Below, piece after piece: positions 35,786-45,700 of a stretch of DNA of 64,000 bases. Below the pieces are notes generated by a model. The model made no database searches and had not been told where the DNA came from. It saw only the letters and a list, made by a program, of their open reading frames with translations. The stretch is from Edaphobacter acidisoli. GTDB taxonomy: Bacteria; Acidobacteriota; Terriglobia; Terriglobales; Acidobacteriaceae. Location of the stretch: the NCBI RefSeq assembly GCF_014642855.1, contig NZ_BMJB01000001.1:806001-870000 (forward strand). The letters run 5' to 3'. Each line of letters opens with the position of its first letter. Position 1 is the stretch's first letter. The position numbers were made by a program, and so were the translations under genes.

Positions 35786-36282
35786 TGAATGTGAAGAGTT
35801 TTTGCGAGTTGAACAGTGACGAAGAGCGCGACAACTGTCAGGCCGATAATAGATCTTGCAACTCGTTTCTTCAGGTTAACGGAATCAATATATCCGGGTG
35901 TGAGGGCGGCGATTGGGATACAAATGCCTGTGGAGAGGAATGCACAGAAAAATGCCGAAATTACCACCGGGCTTTCAGCAGGAGAAATCGTACTCGGTGT
36001 CCAAATGATCGCGAGAGTAATCGCAATCGAGTAGTAGAGCAGTCCGATCGTCAGAGGCTTCACCCATGTCGGTAGAGCTTTGATCTCGTTTGCCCAGACG
36101 TTTCGCTCCTTTGCAAGTCCGAGTAACGGGACGGCAATCGCAAAGTCGACAACGAATAAGTGGTTTATTGGGAAGCCAACCCCTAAGAGTGCCCGAATAT
36201 GAAGAAAGATGGTCAGCGTAAGGCCAAGAATACCGATTATCAGGAGAAGCAATATGTACGTTTTCGCCAGCTTTGCGATCAT
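35782..36282 (-). CDS. Hypothetical membrane protein inside the arginine cluster
   Basis: A 166-residue protein with no family I recognise. Hydrophobic segments are ILLLLIIGILGLTLTIFLHI, HLFVVDFAIAVPLLGLA, PLTIGLLYYSIAITLAIIW, VVISAFFCAFLSTGICIPIA and a C-terminal SIIGLTVVALFVTVQLA, giving about five helices. AAAGGAG about 10 bp upstream fixes the start at 36282; the frame is open further upstream, to 36360. The DNA is visibly more A/T-rich than the flanking arginine genes, which suggests a later insertion. The stop overlaps the argH start (ATGA), so it is translated in the same operon. A role in arginine or ornithine handling is possible but unsupported. Confidence 0.7.
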   Translation of the reverse strand: MIAKLAKTYILLLLIIGILGLTLTIFLHIRALLGVGFPINHLFVVDFAIAVPLLGLAKERNVWANEIKALPTWVKPLTIGLLYYSIAITLAIIWTPSTISPAESPVVISAFFCAFLSTGICIPIAALTPGYIDSVNLKKRVARSIIGLTVVALFVTVQLAKTLHIH

Positions 36283-36447
36283 TCCTTGCTTCTCCTTTCT
36301 AATATTGTGGTGATGCTGGAAATGCGGAGTTTCTCCTGTTCGCTGTGCTTCGGTTGACATGAGGAAGTTTGTTTGTGAAGTAAAGAGATCGGGACTCTAT
36401 TTGCGATTGTTACGACACGGCTGAAGACGTGCCCTTAGCGAATGTGG

Positions 36448-37839
<1,392 letters not shown>

Positions 37840-38943
37840 CTAACCGTTGTTGCGCTTGCGTGCCTGGATGCCGCGGCCGCGGTTGTTGGAGATGCGCTTT
37901 GCGCCGCCGAGGAGCATGAGGAGCAGGGCCTTCTGCGCGTGCATCCGGTTTTCAGCCTGGTCGAAGACGACGGACTGTGGGCCGTCGAGGACGGCGTCGG
38001 TGACTTCGGCGTTGCGGTGCGCGGGGAGGCAGTGCATAAAGACGGCGTCGGGTTGCGCGTGGGCCATCAGGGCTTCGTTAACCTGGTAGGGCTTGAAGAT
38101 GGGGGCGCGTTTGGTGGCTTCGTGCTCGAAGCCCATGCTGGTGCAGACGTCGGTGTAGATCGCGTCCGCGCCAGTGACGGCTTTGACGGGGTCGTGCAGC
38201 AGGGTGATGCTGCCGCCGGTTGTTTCGGCGATCTCGATGGCCTTGTGGATGATTTCGAGCTTGGGTGCGAAGCCTTTGGGCGACGCTACGGTGCAGTGTG
38301 CGCCGAGCTGCGCAGCGGTGAGCATCAGCGAGTGGCAGACATTGTTGCCGTCGCCCACGTAGGTGAAGCGCAGACCGGCGGCGGAACCGAAGCGCTCTTC
38401 GAGGGTGAAGAAGTCGGCGATGGCCTGGCAAGGGTGCTCGAGGTTGGAGAGTGCGTTGATGACCGGGACCTTCGAGCCGGCAGCCATCTCGGTGATGGTC
38501 TCGTGCGCGTAGGTGCGGAGGACGATGACGTTCATCCAGCGTTCGAGATTGCGGGCCATGTCGGAGAGCGATTCGCGCTCGCCGAGCGGCGACTGCGTCT
38601 GGTCGACGAAGATGGCGTTGCCGCCGAGCGTGTTAATGGCGGCCTCGAAGGTGAGGCGCGTGCGCAGCGAGGCCTTCTCGAAGAACATCACCATTTGCTT
38701 CGCGTCGAGCGCGTGGCGGAAGTCTTCGGGGTGCGATTTGACGGAGTGGGCCAGATCCATGATGGCGGCCATCTCCTGCACGGTGAGGTCGGCGATGGAG
38801 CAGAGGTCGCGCCCGCAGAGGCGCTTTGCGGCTTCGGTGAAGGCGGTGTCGGACTGAATGCCGAGCGTCGCTTTGGGCTTTGGCGCGGGTGTTTCGTCGG
38901 GTGCGGTTTCTGCCGGTTTCATGATTAAGGTCTTGCTACCCAT
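37840..38943 (-). CDS. argF: Ornithine carbamoyltransferase
   Basis: A 367-residue enzyme making citrulline from ornithine and carbamoyl phosphate. The carbamoyl-phosphate loop is MFFEKASLRTRLTFEAA, followed by VFMHCLPAHRNAEVTD with the catalytic Cys and FTYVGDGNNVCHSLMLTAA. An N-terminal extension of about 30 residues rich in Pro/Glu precedes the domain. GGAGAG about 8 bp upstream and an 8-bp overlap with the argD stop set ATG 38943 as start. An N-acetylornithine-specific variant cannot be ruled out from sequence, but the motifs fit the standard enzyme. Its substrate comes from carAB in this window. Confidence 0.93.
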   Translation of the reverse strand: MGSKTLIMKPAETAPDETPAPKPKATLGIQSDTAFTEAAKRLCGRDLCSIADLTVQEMAAIMDLAHSVKSHPEDFRHALDAKQMVMFFEKASLRTRLTFEAAINTLGGNAIFVDQTQSPLGERESLSDMARNLERWMNVIVLRTYAHETITEMAAGSKVPVINALSNLEHPCQAIADFFTLEERFGSAAGLRFTYVGDGNNVCHSLMLTAAQLGAHCTVASPKGFAPKLEIIHKAIEIAETTGGSITLLHDPVKAVTGADAIYTDVCTSMGFEHEATKRAPIFKPYQVNEALMAHAQPDAVFMHCLPAHRNAEVTDAVLDGPQSVVFDQAENRMHAQKALLLMLLGGAKRISNNRGRGIQARKRNNG

Positions 38944-40186
38944 GGGACTTCTCTCCTGCCGGAGCAACACCGGCCAGTGCAGTATTTGCTTTGAGGATGG
39001 CGTCGAGCGCGCTGATTGCAGTCTCGACGTGCTCGCGCTCGAGGATGTAAGGCGGCAGGAAGCGCAGTACGGTCTCGCTGGTGCGGTTGATGATGATGCG
39101 GCGCTCCATCATTTGCTGCGCGACTTTCTTTGCGAGGTCAGCCGAGTTGAGTTCGAGGCCAAGCATCAGGCCGAGGCCGCGCACGTCGGTGATGCAGTCG
39201 TGGTGCTTCGCAAGGTCTTGAAGTTTCGACTTGAAAAATGCGCCTACCTCTTCGACATGCGCGAGGGTGTTTTCGCGCTTCATCGTGTCGATGACGGCGA
39301 TGGCTACGGCGCAGGCGAGTGGGCCACCGCCGAAGGTCGTGCCGTGCATTCCGGGCGTGATGGCGAGCGCGGCTTCGTTGGTGCAAAGCATTGCTCCCAT
39401 TGGGATGCCGTTGGCGATGGGCTTGGCCACGACGGTGACATCGGGCTGGATTCCATAGTGCTGGTATGCAAACCATTTGCCGGTGCGCCCGAGACCGCAC
39501 TGGATCTCGTCTGCCAGCAATAGTGCGCCGGTGGAGTTGCATAGCTCTCGCGCGGCGGCGAAGAACTCGGACGAGATGAGGTGGATGCCGCCTTCGCCTT
39601 GTACGGGCTCGATGCAGATGCCGCAGACTTCGCTGGAGAACTTGGCGCGCAGATCTGCAACGTCGTTAAATTGCACGAACTCGACGTCGGGCATGACGGG
39701 GCCGAATGGTTCGCGATACTTTGCCTTGGCCGTGGTGGCGACCGAGCCCATCGTGCGGCCGTGGAAGCTGTGGTCGAGCGCGAGGAACTTTGTGCCGATC
39801 GTGCGGCCCTGGGCGCGCAGGCGGGTGGAGTTGGCGCGGGCGAGCTTCAGCGCGGCTTCCCATGCTTCGGTACCGCTGTTCGAGAAGAAGACGCGGTCGA
39901 GGCCGCTGATCTCCGTCAGACGCAATGCCAGGTCAGCGGTGTGCTCATGGTAGAAGAGGTTCGAGACGTGCAGGAGACGTTTGCTCTGGCGCGCGATGGT
40001 CTCTTCGACGGCGGGGTGCGCGTAGCCGAGTGCCGAGACGCCGATGCCGCTGAGCAGGTCGAGGTAATCGTTGCCGTTTTCGTCGCGCAGATAGACGCCT
40101 TGCCCGCTGACGAACAGGACAGGGTTGCGCTCGTAGGTTTGAACGAGCAGCTTGTTCTCTGCGGCCTGAATGGATTCGAGCTTCAT
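38936..40186 (-). CDS. argD: Acetylornithine aminotransferase
   Basis: A 416-residue class III PLP aminotransferase converting N-acetylglutamate semialdehyde to N-acetylornithine. Features are GVYLRDENGNDYLDLLSGIG, FFSNSGTEAWEAALKLAR, the LADEIQCGLGRTGKWFAYQ block with the PLP-contacting Asp, and the Schiff-base Lys in TVVAKPIANGIPMGAM, then GTTFGGGPLACAVAIAV. ATG 40186 overlaps the argB stop by four bases (ATGA) and has GAGGTGATGG before it. The frame is open upstream to 40576, but that part is antisense-like sequence inside argB. Confidence 0.95.
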   Translation of the reverse strand: MKLESIQAAENKLLVQTYERNPVLFVSGQGVYLRDENGNDYLDLLSGIGVSALGYAHPAVEETIARQSKRLLHVSNLFYHEHTADLALRLTEISGLDRVFFSNSGTEAWEAALKLARANSTRLRAQGRTIGTKFLALDHSFHGRTMGSVATTAKAKYREPFGPVMPDVEFVQFNDVADLRAKFSSEVCGICIEPVQGEGGIHLISSEFFAAARELCNSTGALLLADEIQCGLGRTGKWFAYQHYGIQPDVTVVAKPIANGIPMGAMLCTNEAALAITPGMHGTTFGGGPLACAVAIAVIDTMKRENTLAHVEEVGAFFKSKLQDLAKHHDCITDVRGLGLMLGLELNSADLAKKVAQQMMERRIIINRTSETVLRFLPPYILEREHVETAISALDAILKANTALAGVAPAGEKSHG

Positions 40187-40965
40187 GCGACCATCACCTC
40201 CGTTCCGTCGTTGACCCGCGTGGAGCAGAGGTCGGGCAAGAGCCAGGCGGCCTCCGCAGGAAGAATGCGTACACGTTTGACGCCGTGGGTCAGAGCCTCG
40301 CGGCAGGCGTTCAATTTGGGCAACATGCCGCCGGAGATGACCTGCTGCTTTTCGAGCGCGGGAATCTGCGACAGGGTGAGCCAGCGCATGACGGCGCCGT
40401 CCGCGCCTTTGACGCCGGGAACATCGGTGAGGAAGACGAGCGTGTCGGCGTGTGTGGAGACGGCGCAGGCAGCGGCCATCTCGTCGGCATTGATGTTGTA
40501 GTACTCGCCGTCGAAGCCGAGGGCGATGGAGGAGATGACCGGCACGGCATTCATGGTCCAGATGGCTTCGAGCCACCGTGGGTCGGACGCGGCGATCTCG
40601 CCGACGAAGCCGAGGTCGGGGTTGGTCTTCTTCTTGCGCGCGCGGAAGACGTGGCCGTCGCCGCCGGAGAGACCGACGGCGGCTTGTCCATGCGAGCCCA
40701 CGGCTGCGACGAGCGCCTTGTTGACGCGGCCGGCTAAAACCATCAGCGCGGCATCGCGCGTCTCGGCATCGGTGATGCGCAGGCCGGAGATGAACTCGCT
40801 CTTCTTGCCCATCTGGGCCAGGGTTCGCGTGAGCTGCACGCCTCCGCCGTGGACGACGGCGACCTGATTGCCGTCGGCGACGAGGTCTGCGATGGCCTTG
40901 CCGCAGGCGTGGAGCAGGTCTTTGTTCTCAAGGGCCGCACCGCCCAGTTTGACTACGAATCTCAA
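40183..40965 (-). CDS. argB: N-acetylglutamate kinase
   Basis: A 260-residue amino-acid kinase phosphorylating N-acetylglutamate. The conserved start RFVVKLGGAALENKD follows immediately after a TTG codon. AGGAGG sits 8-13 bp before it, and the TTG overlaps the argC stop as TTGA, so TTG 40965 is almost certainly the true start. Further motifs are VAVVHGGGVQLTRTLAQMGK, AAVGLSGGDGHVFRARKK, NADEMAAACAVSTHADTLVF and GGMLPKLNACREALTHGVK. The frame stays open upstream to 41055, but those residues resemble the antisense of argC, not a kinase. Confidence 0.94.
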   Translation of the reverse strand: MRFVVKLGGAALENKDLLHACGKAIADLVADGNQVAVVHGGGVQLTRTLAQMGKKSEFISGLRITDAETRDAALMVLAGRVNKALVAAVGSHGQAAVGLSGGDGHVFRARKKKTNPDLGFVGEIAASDPRWLEAIWTMNAVPVISSIALGFDGEYYNINADEMAAACAVSTHADTLVFLTDVPGVKGADGAVMRWLTLSQIPALEKQQVISGGMLPKLNACREALTHGVKRVRILPAEAAWLLPDLCSTRVNDGTEVMVA

Positions 40966-42086
40966 AGCAAGCCCTCCTCTTCGGCCCAGCCGCACATGAC
41001 GTTGAGGTTCTGCACGGCCTGGCCGGCTGCGCCCTTCAACAGGTTGTCGAGACACGACACCATGATGAGGCGCTTGCCGTCCTTCGCCAGCGCAAAGCCA
41101 ACGTCACAGAAGTTTGTGCGGACGATGTGTTGAATCTGCGGCAACTGCTGCGCGGGATGAACGCGCACCATCGGGCTGCCGCTGTAGAAGTTGGTGAGTA
41201 TCTGATGCACTGCTTCCGGCGTCGTTGCGGTCTTCAGGCGGAGATAGATTGTCGAAAGAATGCCGCGCGGGATTGGCAGCAGATGCGGGGTGAATTGAAT
41301 CTGGTCCGGGTTGAGATGAAGCTGCTCGAAGAGCTCGCCCGTGTGGCGATGGCCGAAGACCGCGTAGGCCGAGAGGTTGTCCGCCGCGTACATGAAGTGG
41401 GTCTTGGCGGATGGGGCCTTGCCCGCGCCGCTCACACCGGACTTCGAGTCGCAGATGATCTCGTGCGAGAGATCGACGAGCCCGGCCTGCACGAGAGGCG
41501 CAAGCGCAAGGATGACGGATGTGGGATAGCAGCCGGGATTCGCCACCAGACGCGCCGTGCGAATCTCTTTGCGGTGCAGTTCGGGGCAACCGTAGACGGC
41601 TTCGTCTTGCAGCTTTGCCGCTTGCGTGGGGTCGGCATCGTGGAGATGGTAGACCTCGCGGTTCTTCGCGTCTTTGAGTCGCCACGCACCGCTCAGGTCG
41701 ATGACTTTGATGCCTCGCTTCAGCGCTTCGGGCGCCCATTCGCGTGATTGCTCATGCGGCGTGGCGAGGAATAAAAATTCAATTCCGGAGTCGACGAGCC
41801 ACTCCCAGCTGAAGGGATGGACGGGGTTGGACTGCGCGGTTCCGGGCACGCCGAGTTGTGGATGCAGGTCTTCGAGCCACGCCGTTGACTTTGTTTCGGA
41901 TTCGGCGGCACGGCCAAGGAATGCAGGACGCACGCCAGCTAACCGGGGATGACGCAACAGGAGCCGGGCGAGTTCGCCGCCCGCATAGCCGCTGACTCCA
42001 GCTACGGCTACGCGCGGGGCCGCGTTGCTGCCTGTGGTTGCGACGGTGTCTTCTTCCTCGATGCCTGCTGCTCCTGAATTAGCCAA
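40962..42086 (-). CDS. argC: N-acetyl-gamma-glutamyl-phosphate reductase
   Basis: A 374-residue NADPH-dependent reductase. The dinucleotide motif is VAVAGVSGYAGGELARLLLR, the catalytic Cys lies in RLVANPGCYPTSVILALAP, and the family blocks SGAGKAPSAKTHF and YAVFGHRHTGELFEQL are present. The only start consistent with the frame is TTG 42086, with GAGGG 7-11 bp upstream; it overlaps the argR stop by 8 bp. About 20 residues precede the Rossmann motif. Second enzyme-coding step of the linear cluster; TTG starts on both argC and argB are unusual. Confidence 0.94.
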   Translation of the reverse strand: MANSGAAGIEEEDTVATTGSNAAPRVAVAGVSGYAGGELARLLLRHPRLAGVRPAFLGRAAESETKSTAWLEDLHPQLGVPGTAQSNPVHPFSWEWLVDSGIEFLFLATPHEQSREWAPEALKRGIKVIDLSGAWRLKDAKNREVYHLHDADPTQAAKLQDEAVYGCPELHRKEIRTARLVANPGCYPTSVILALAPLVQAGLVDLSHEIICDSKSGVSGAGKAPSAKTHFMYAADNLSAYAVFGHRHTGELFEQLHLNPDQIQFTPHLLPIPRGILSTIYLRLKTATTPEAVHQILTNFYSGSPMVRVHPAQQLPQIQHIVRTNFCDVGFALAKDGKRLIMVSCLDNLLKGAAGQAVQNLNVMCGWAEEEGLL

Positions 42087-42519
42087 GATAGCCCTCGATC
42101 CGTGTCTTCAGCTGGTTCGCCTGCTCCTGATCGGGGCAGATAATCAGCACTGTGTCATCGCCCGCGAGGGTGCCAACCACCTCGGGCCAGTCTTCATAAT
42201 CGATGCCGGCGGCGATGGGTTGCGCGCCGCCTGTGGTCGTCACCAGAACCAGAAGATTCTGCGCTTGATTAACTTTAAGCCCAAAGCTTCCCAATACCTC
42301 GCCGATGTCAGGAAGTGCGTCTTCGGCCTCATCAGCTTCGCTGGGAAGGGAATACCCTCCTGGGCCTTTTGATAAACGCAGTTCGTGAATATCGCGTGAG
42401 AGCGTTGCCTGGGTGACGTGAAACCCGCGGCCTGCAAGCTTGCGGCGCAGTTCGTCCTGGCTGGCCACCGTGGCTTTGACGAGCAGCTCACGGATTACGG
42501 TTTGGCGTTGTTGTTTCAT
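42079..42519 (-). CDS. argR: Arginine repressor
   Basis: A 146-residue transcription regulator. The N-terminal winged helix (VASQDELRRKLAGRGFHVTQ then ATLSRDIHELRL) matches ArgR/AhrC; the C-terminal oligomerisation and arginine-binding part includes VTTTGGAQPIAAGIDYEDWP and VVGTLAGDDTVLII. It is the first gene of the arginine cluster on the minus strand and ends overlapping argC, so it is probably autoregulated with the operon through the boxes about 100 bp upstream. ATG 42519 begins the conserved N-terminus, with a weak ribosome site. Confidence 0.93.
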   Translation of the reverse strand: MKQQRQTVIRELLVKATVASQDELRRKLAGRGFHVTQATLSRDIHELRLSKGPGGYSLPSEADEAEDALPDIGEVLGSFGLKVNQAQNLLVLVTTTGGAQPIAAGIDYEDWPEVVGTLAGDDTVLIICPDQEQANQLKTRIEGYLG

Positions 42520-42600
42520 GGATTCGGTTAATTTGACCTGTTTTTCTATTCTTATGTCAGCGGTTATGAGCATTGCTGAGAACGAGGTCAAATTTCAATA

Positions 42601-42635
42601 TGTATAAATATACATTGTTCGTGTATATTTATACA
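42601..42635. promoter_or_regulatory. Paired ArgR operator between argR and gltB
   Basis: TGTATAAATATACA (42601-42614) and TGTATATTTATACA (42622-42635) are exact reverse complements, and each is itself nearly palindromic. Their centres are 21 bp apart, the spacing of paired ARG boxes. They lie about 85-115 bp before the starts of argR (minus) and gltB (plus). On each strand a TATATT -10-like hexamer falls inside the distal box. Confidence 0.7.
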
Positions 42636-42721
42636 AGATGGTGCTACGGCTGCACTCTCCAATCCCTGAAGGAAGGTAAATCGGTTGAGGCCCTGGCGCC
42701 TCGATTCGAGTATAGTGAAGC

Positions 42722-45700
42722 ATGGACTGGTCTCCGGCAAATACCACGAAGTCTGAGCTTGAAGTGTCCCTGAAGCCTTCAAGACGCCCCGTTTCACTGG
42801 TGGATTCCCGCTTCGATAGCGACTCCTGCGGTGTTGGATTTGTAGCCTCGGTCAATGCAACCTCTACCCACGACATTCTGCAAAAAGCACTGACTGCGCT
42901 GAGCCGTCTGGAGCACCGCGGAGCGACTGCGGCTGACGGCAAGAGCAGCGACGGCGTTGGTGTGATGACGGCTGTTCCACGTGAGTTGCTGGTACGCGCA
43001 GCGAACGTTTCGATTGCCGACGACCAGTTGCTTGGCGTGGGCATGTTGCTGCTGCCGACGGATGAGACGCGCGCCGAGGCGCTGCTGGAGCGGTGTTTGC
43101 GCTCGCACGATCTTACTGTTCTTTGTTGGCGCGACGTGCCGGTTTGTACGGAGTATCTCGGCGAGATGGCGCTGAGCACGATGCCGAAGATTCGCCAGGT
43201 GCTGGTTGCCGATATGACGGGCAGCGAGCCGGGAACGATGGAGCGGCGGCTGTATCTTGCGCGCAAGCAGTTTGAGCGCGCACATGAGCGTGGCGATGTT
43301 ACGGGCAATATTTGCTCGCTCTCGACCCAGACCATTATCTACAAGGCGATGTGCTCGGGAGGCTTTCTCGCCAGCTTCTATCCGGACCTTGCATCCGAGT
43401 TGTATGTGACTCCCTTTGCTATCTTCCATCAGCGTTATGCGACCAACACGCTGCCTACGTGGCACCGCGCGCAGCCGCTGCGCACGCTGGGGCATAACGG
43501 CGAGATCAATACGGTGTGGGGCAATCGCGCACGGATGGCCGCTCGCGGTTCAACGCTTCCTGTCGAGTGCAAGCCGGTCCTGACCGAGGATGGGACGGAC
43601 TCGACCAGCCTGGATGAGGCGATTGAGCTGCTCGCGCAGAATGGGCGCACGCTGCCGGAGGCTGTCCGGATGCTGCTTCCGCCTGCGACCTCTGACAAGC
43701 ACTCATCGCTCTTCCTGCAATATCACATGGACTGCTCGGAGCCGTGGGACGGCCCTGCGGCGATTGCCTTTAGTGACGGCAGATATGTCGGTGCGGCACT
43801 CGACCGCAACGGTCTGCGTCCGTGCCGGTTCGCCATCACGAAGTCCGGCCTTGTGGTGACTGGCTCTGAGGCTGGTTTGGTCGATCTGGACCCTGAAGAA
43901 GTTACGCATAGCGGACGCCTCGGGCCGGGGCAGATGTTTGTTGTCGATCTTGAGAAGCACAAGATTTACGAGGACGAGTCGCTCACGGAACTCTTCGATG
44001 CGGGCGCAACCTACGCGACGCTGGTGGAGGATTCGCCTCTGACCGCAGTTGCCGTGGAGCCTTCTGAGCCGGCGAAGCTGGCTTCGACGCAGAAGGGTTT
44101 TGGCTACACGCGTGAAGACGTGAAGATGATTTTGCAGCCGATGGCTGTGGACGGTAAGGATCCGGTGTGGTCGATGGGCGACGATACGCCGCTCGCGTTC
44201 CTTGCGCGCGCTACGCGTCCGGTCTATGGCTACTTCCGCCAGCGCTTTGCGCAGGTGACGAATCCGGCGATCGATCCGCTGCGTGAGGCGTGCGTTGTCT
44301 CGCTGCATACGCGACTGGGCCCCTGGCCGCACCTGCTCGATAAGAATGCTCCGTTGCCGGGGCTTTCGCTGAAGTCGCCGTTCTTGTCGCTGGGACAGGT
44401 GGAGGCGCTGCGCCGCGGTGATTACCCGCACAAGGCGGAGCTGAATCTTGCCGAGCTGCAATGTGTCTTCGATGCTTCGGGCACGCTGGAAGAGGCGCTA
44501 GACGAGCTGTGCATGCAGGCGATCAAGCTTGTCCGCAATGGCGCACGCATTCTTCTGCTCTCGGACCGCTCGGCGACGGCTGAGCGTCTGCCGGTGCCGA
44601 TGGCGATGGCGACTGGCGCGATTCATCAGGCGCTGGTCGCAGCGGGGCTGCGCACGCTTGCTGGTATGGCTGTTGAAGCTGGAGACTGCCGTGATATTCA
44701 CCATGCTGCGGTGCTGATTGGTTATGGCGCTGGCGTTGTTTGTCCGTGGCTGGCGCTGGAGACCGGCATCAGCCAGGCGCCTGCGGGCACCGACCCGCTG
44801 GTGGCCGAGTACAAGATGCTCAAGTCGCTCGATGCGGGCCTGGCGAAGGTGATGTCGAAGATGGGAATCTCTGTCGTCGACAGCTATCGCGGCGCACATC
44901 TGTTCGACATTCTTGGACTGCATTCGAGTGTTGTGGATCGCTGCTTCCCGAATACTCCTGCACCGCTGTCGGGTGTTGGGTTTGACGAGGTCGAGAGGCA
45001 GCTTCGTCAGACGTGGCAGGCGAGTGGCTCTGAGACGGATGGGCTTTCGGACTTTGGCTGGGTGCGCTTCCGCAAGAGCGATACTTCGGAGTACCACGCG
45101 TGGCAGCCACCGAACGTGAAGGCGTTGCAGTCGGTCGTTGGAACGGCACGTAATGTTCCTTTGCCCGAAGATCCGACCAGCGCGTTTCAAATCTTTACCA
45201 ATGATGTGATTCGGCGCGATCCTTCGGTTTTGCGCGATCTGCTCGAGATTCGTCCTGCTGGACAGGAGTTGCAGCTGAGCGAGGTTGAAGCGCCGGAGAA
45301 TATCTGGAAGCGGTTCATCTCGAGCGCGATGTCGCTCGGTTCGCTGAGCCCGGAGGCCCATCACACGATTACGGCGGCCATGAACATGCTCGGCGCGCGA
45401 TCGAACACGGGTGAGGGCGGCGAGGATGCGGCCGTCTATCGGCTGGATGCCGAGGGCGTGGCCAAGGCTGAAGCAGCCGAAGAGGCTGCTCTGGCGGCTC
45501 GCGCTGGCGGAAGCGCGGCAGCAGTTGCGGAGCCTGTTGTTGAGGCACCTGCGATTCACGTTTCGCTGAATAACAAGATTAAGCAGATTGCCTCCGGGCG
45601 CTTTGGCGTTACGGCGGAGTATCTGGCGCATGCTGAGGAGATCGAGATCAAGGTCGCGCAGGGTGCGAAGCCTGGCGAGGGTGGACAGCTTCCGGCCCAC

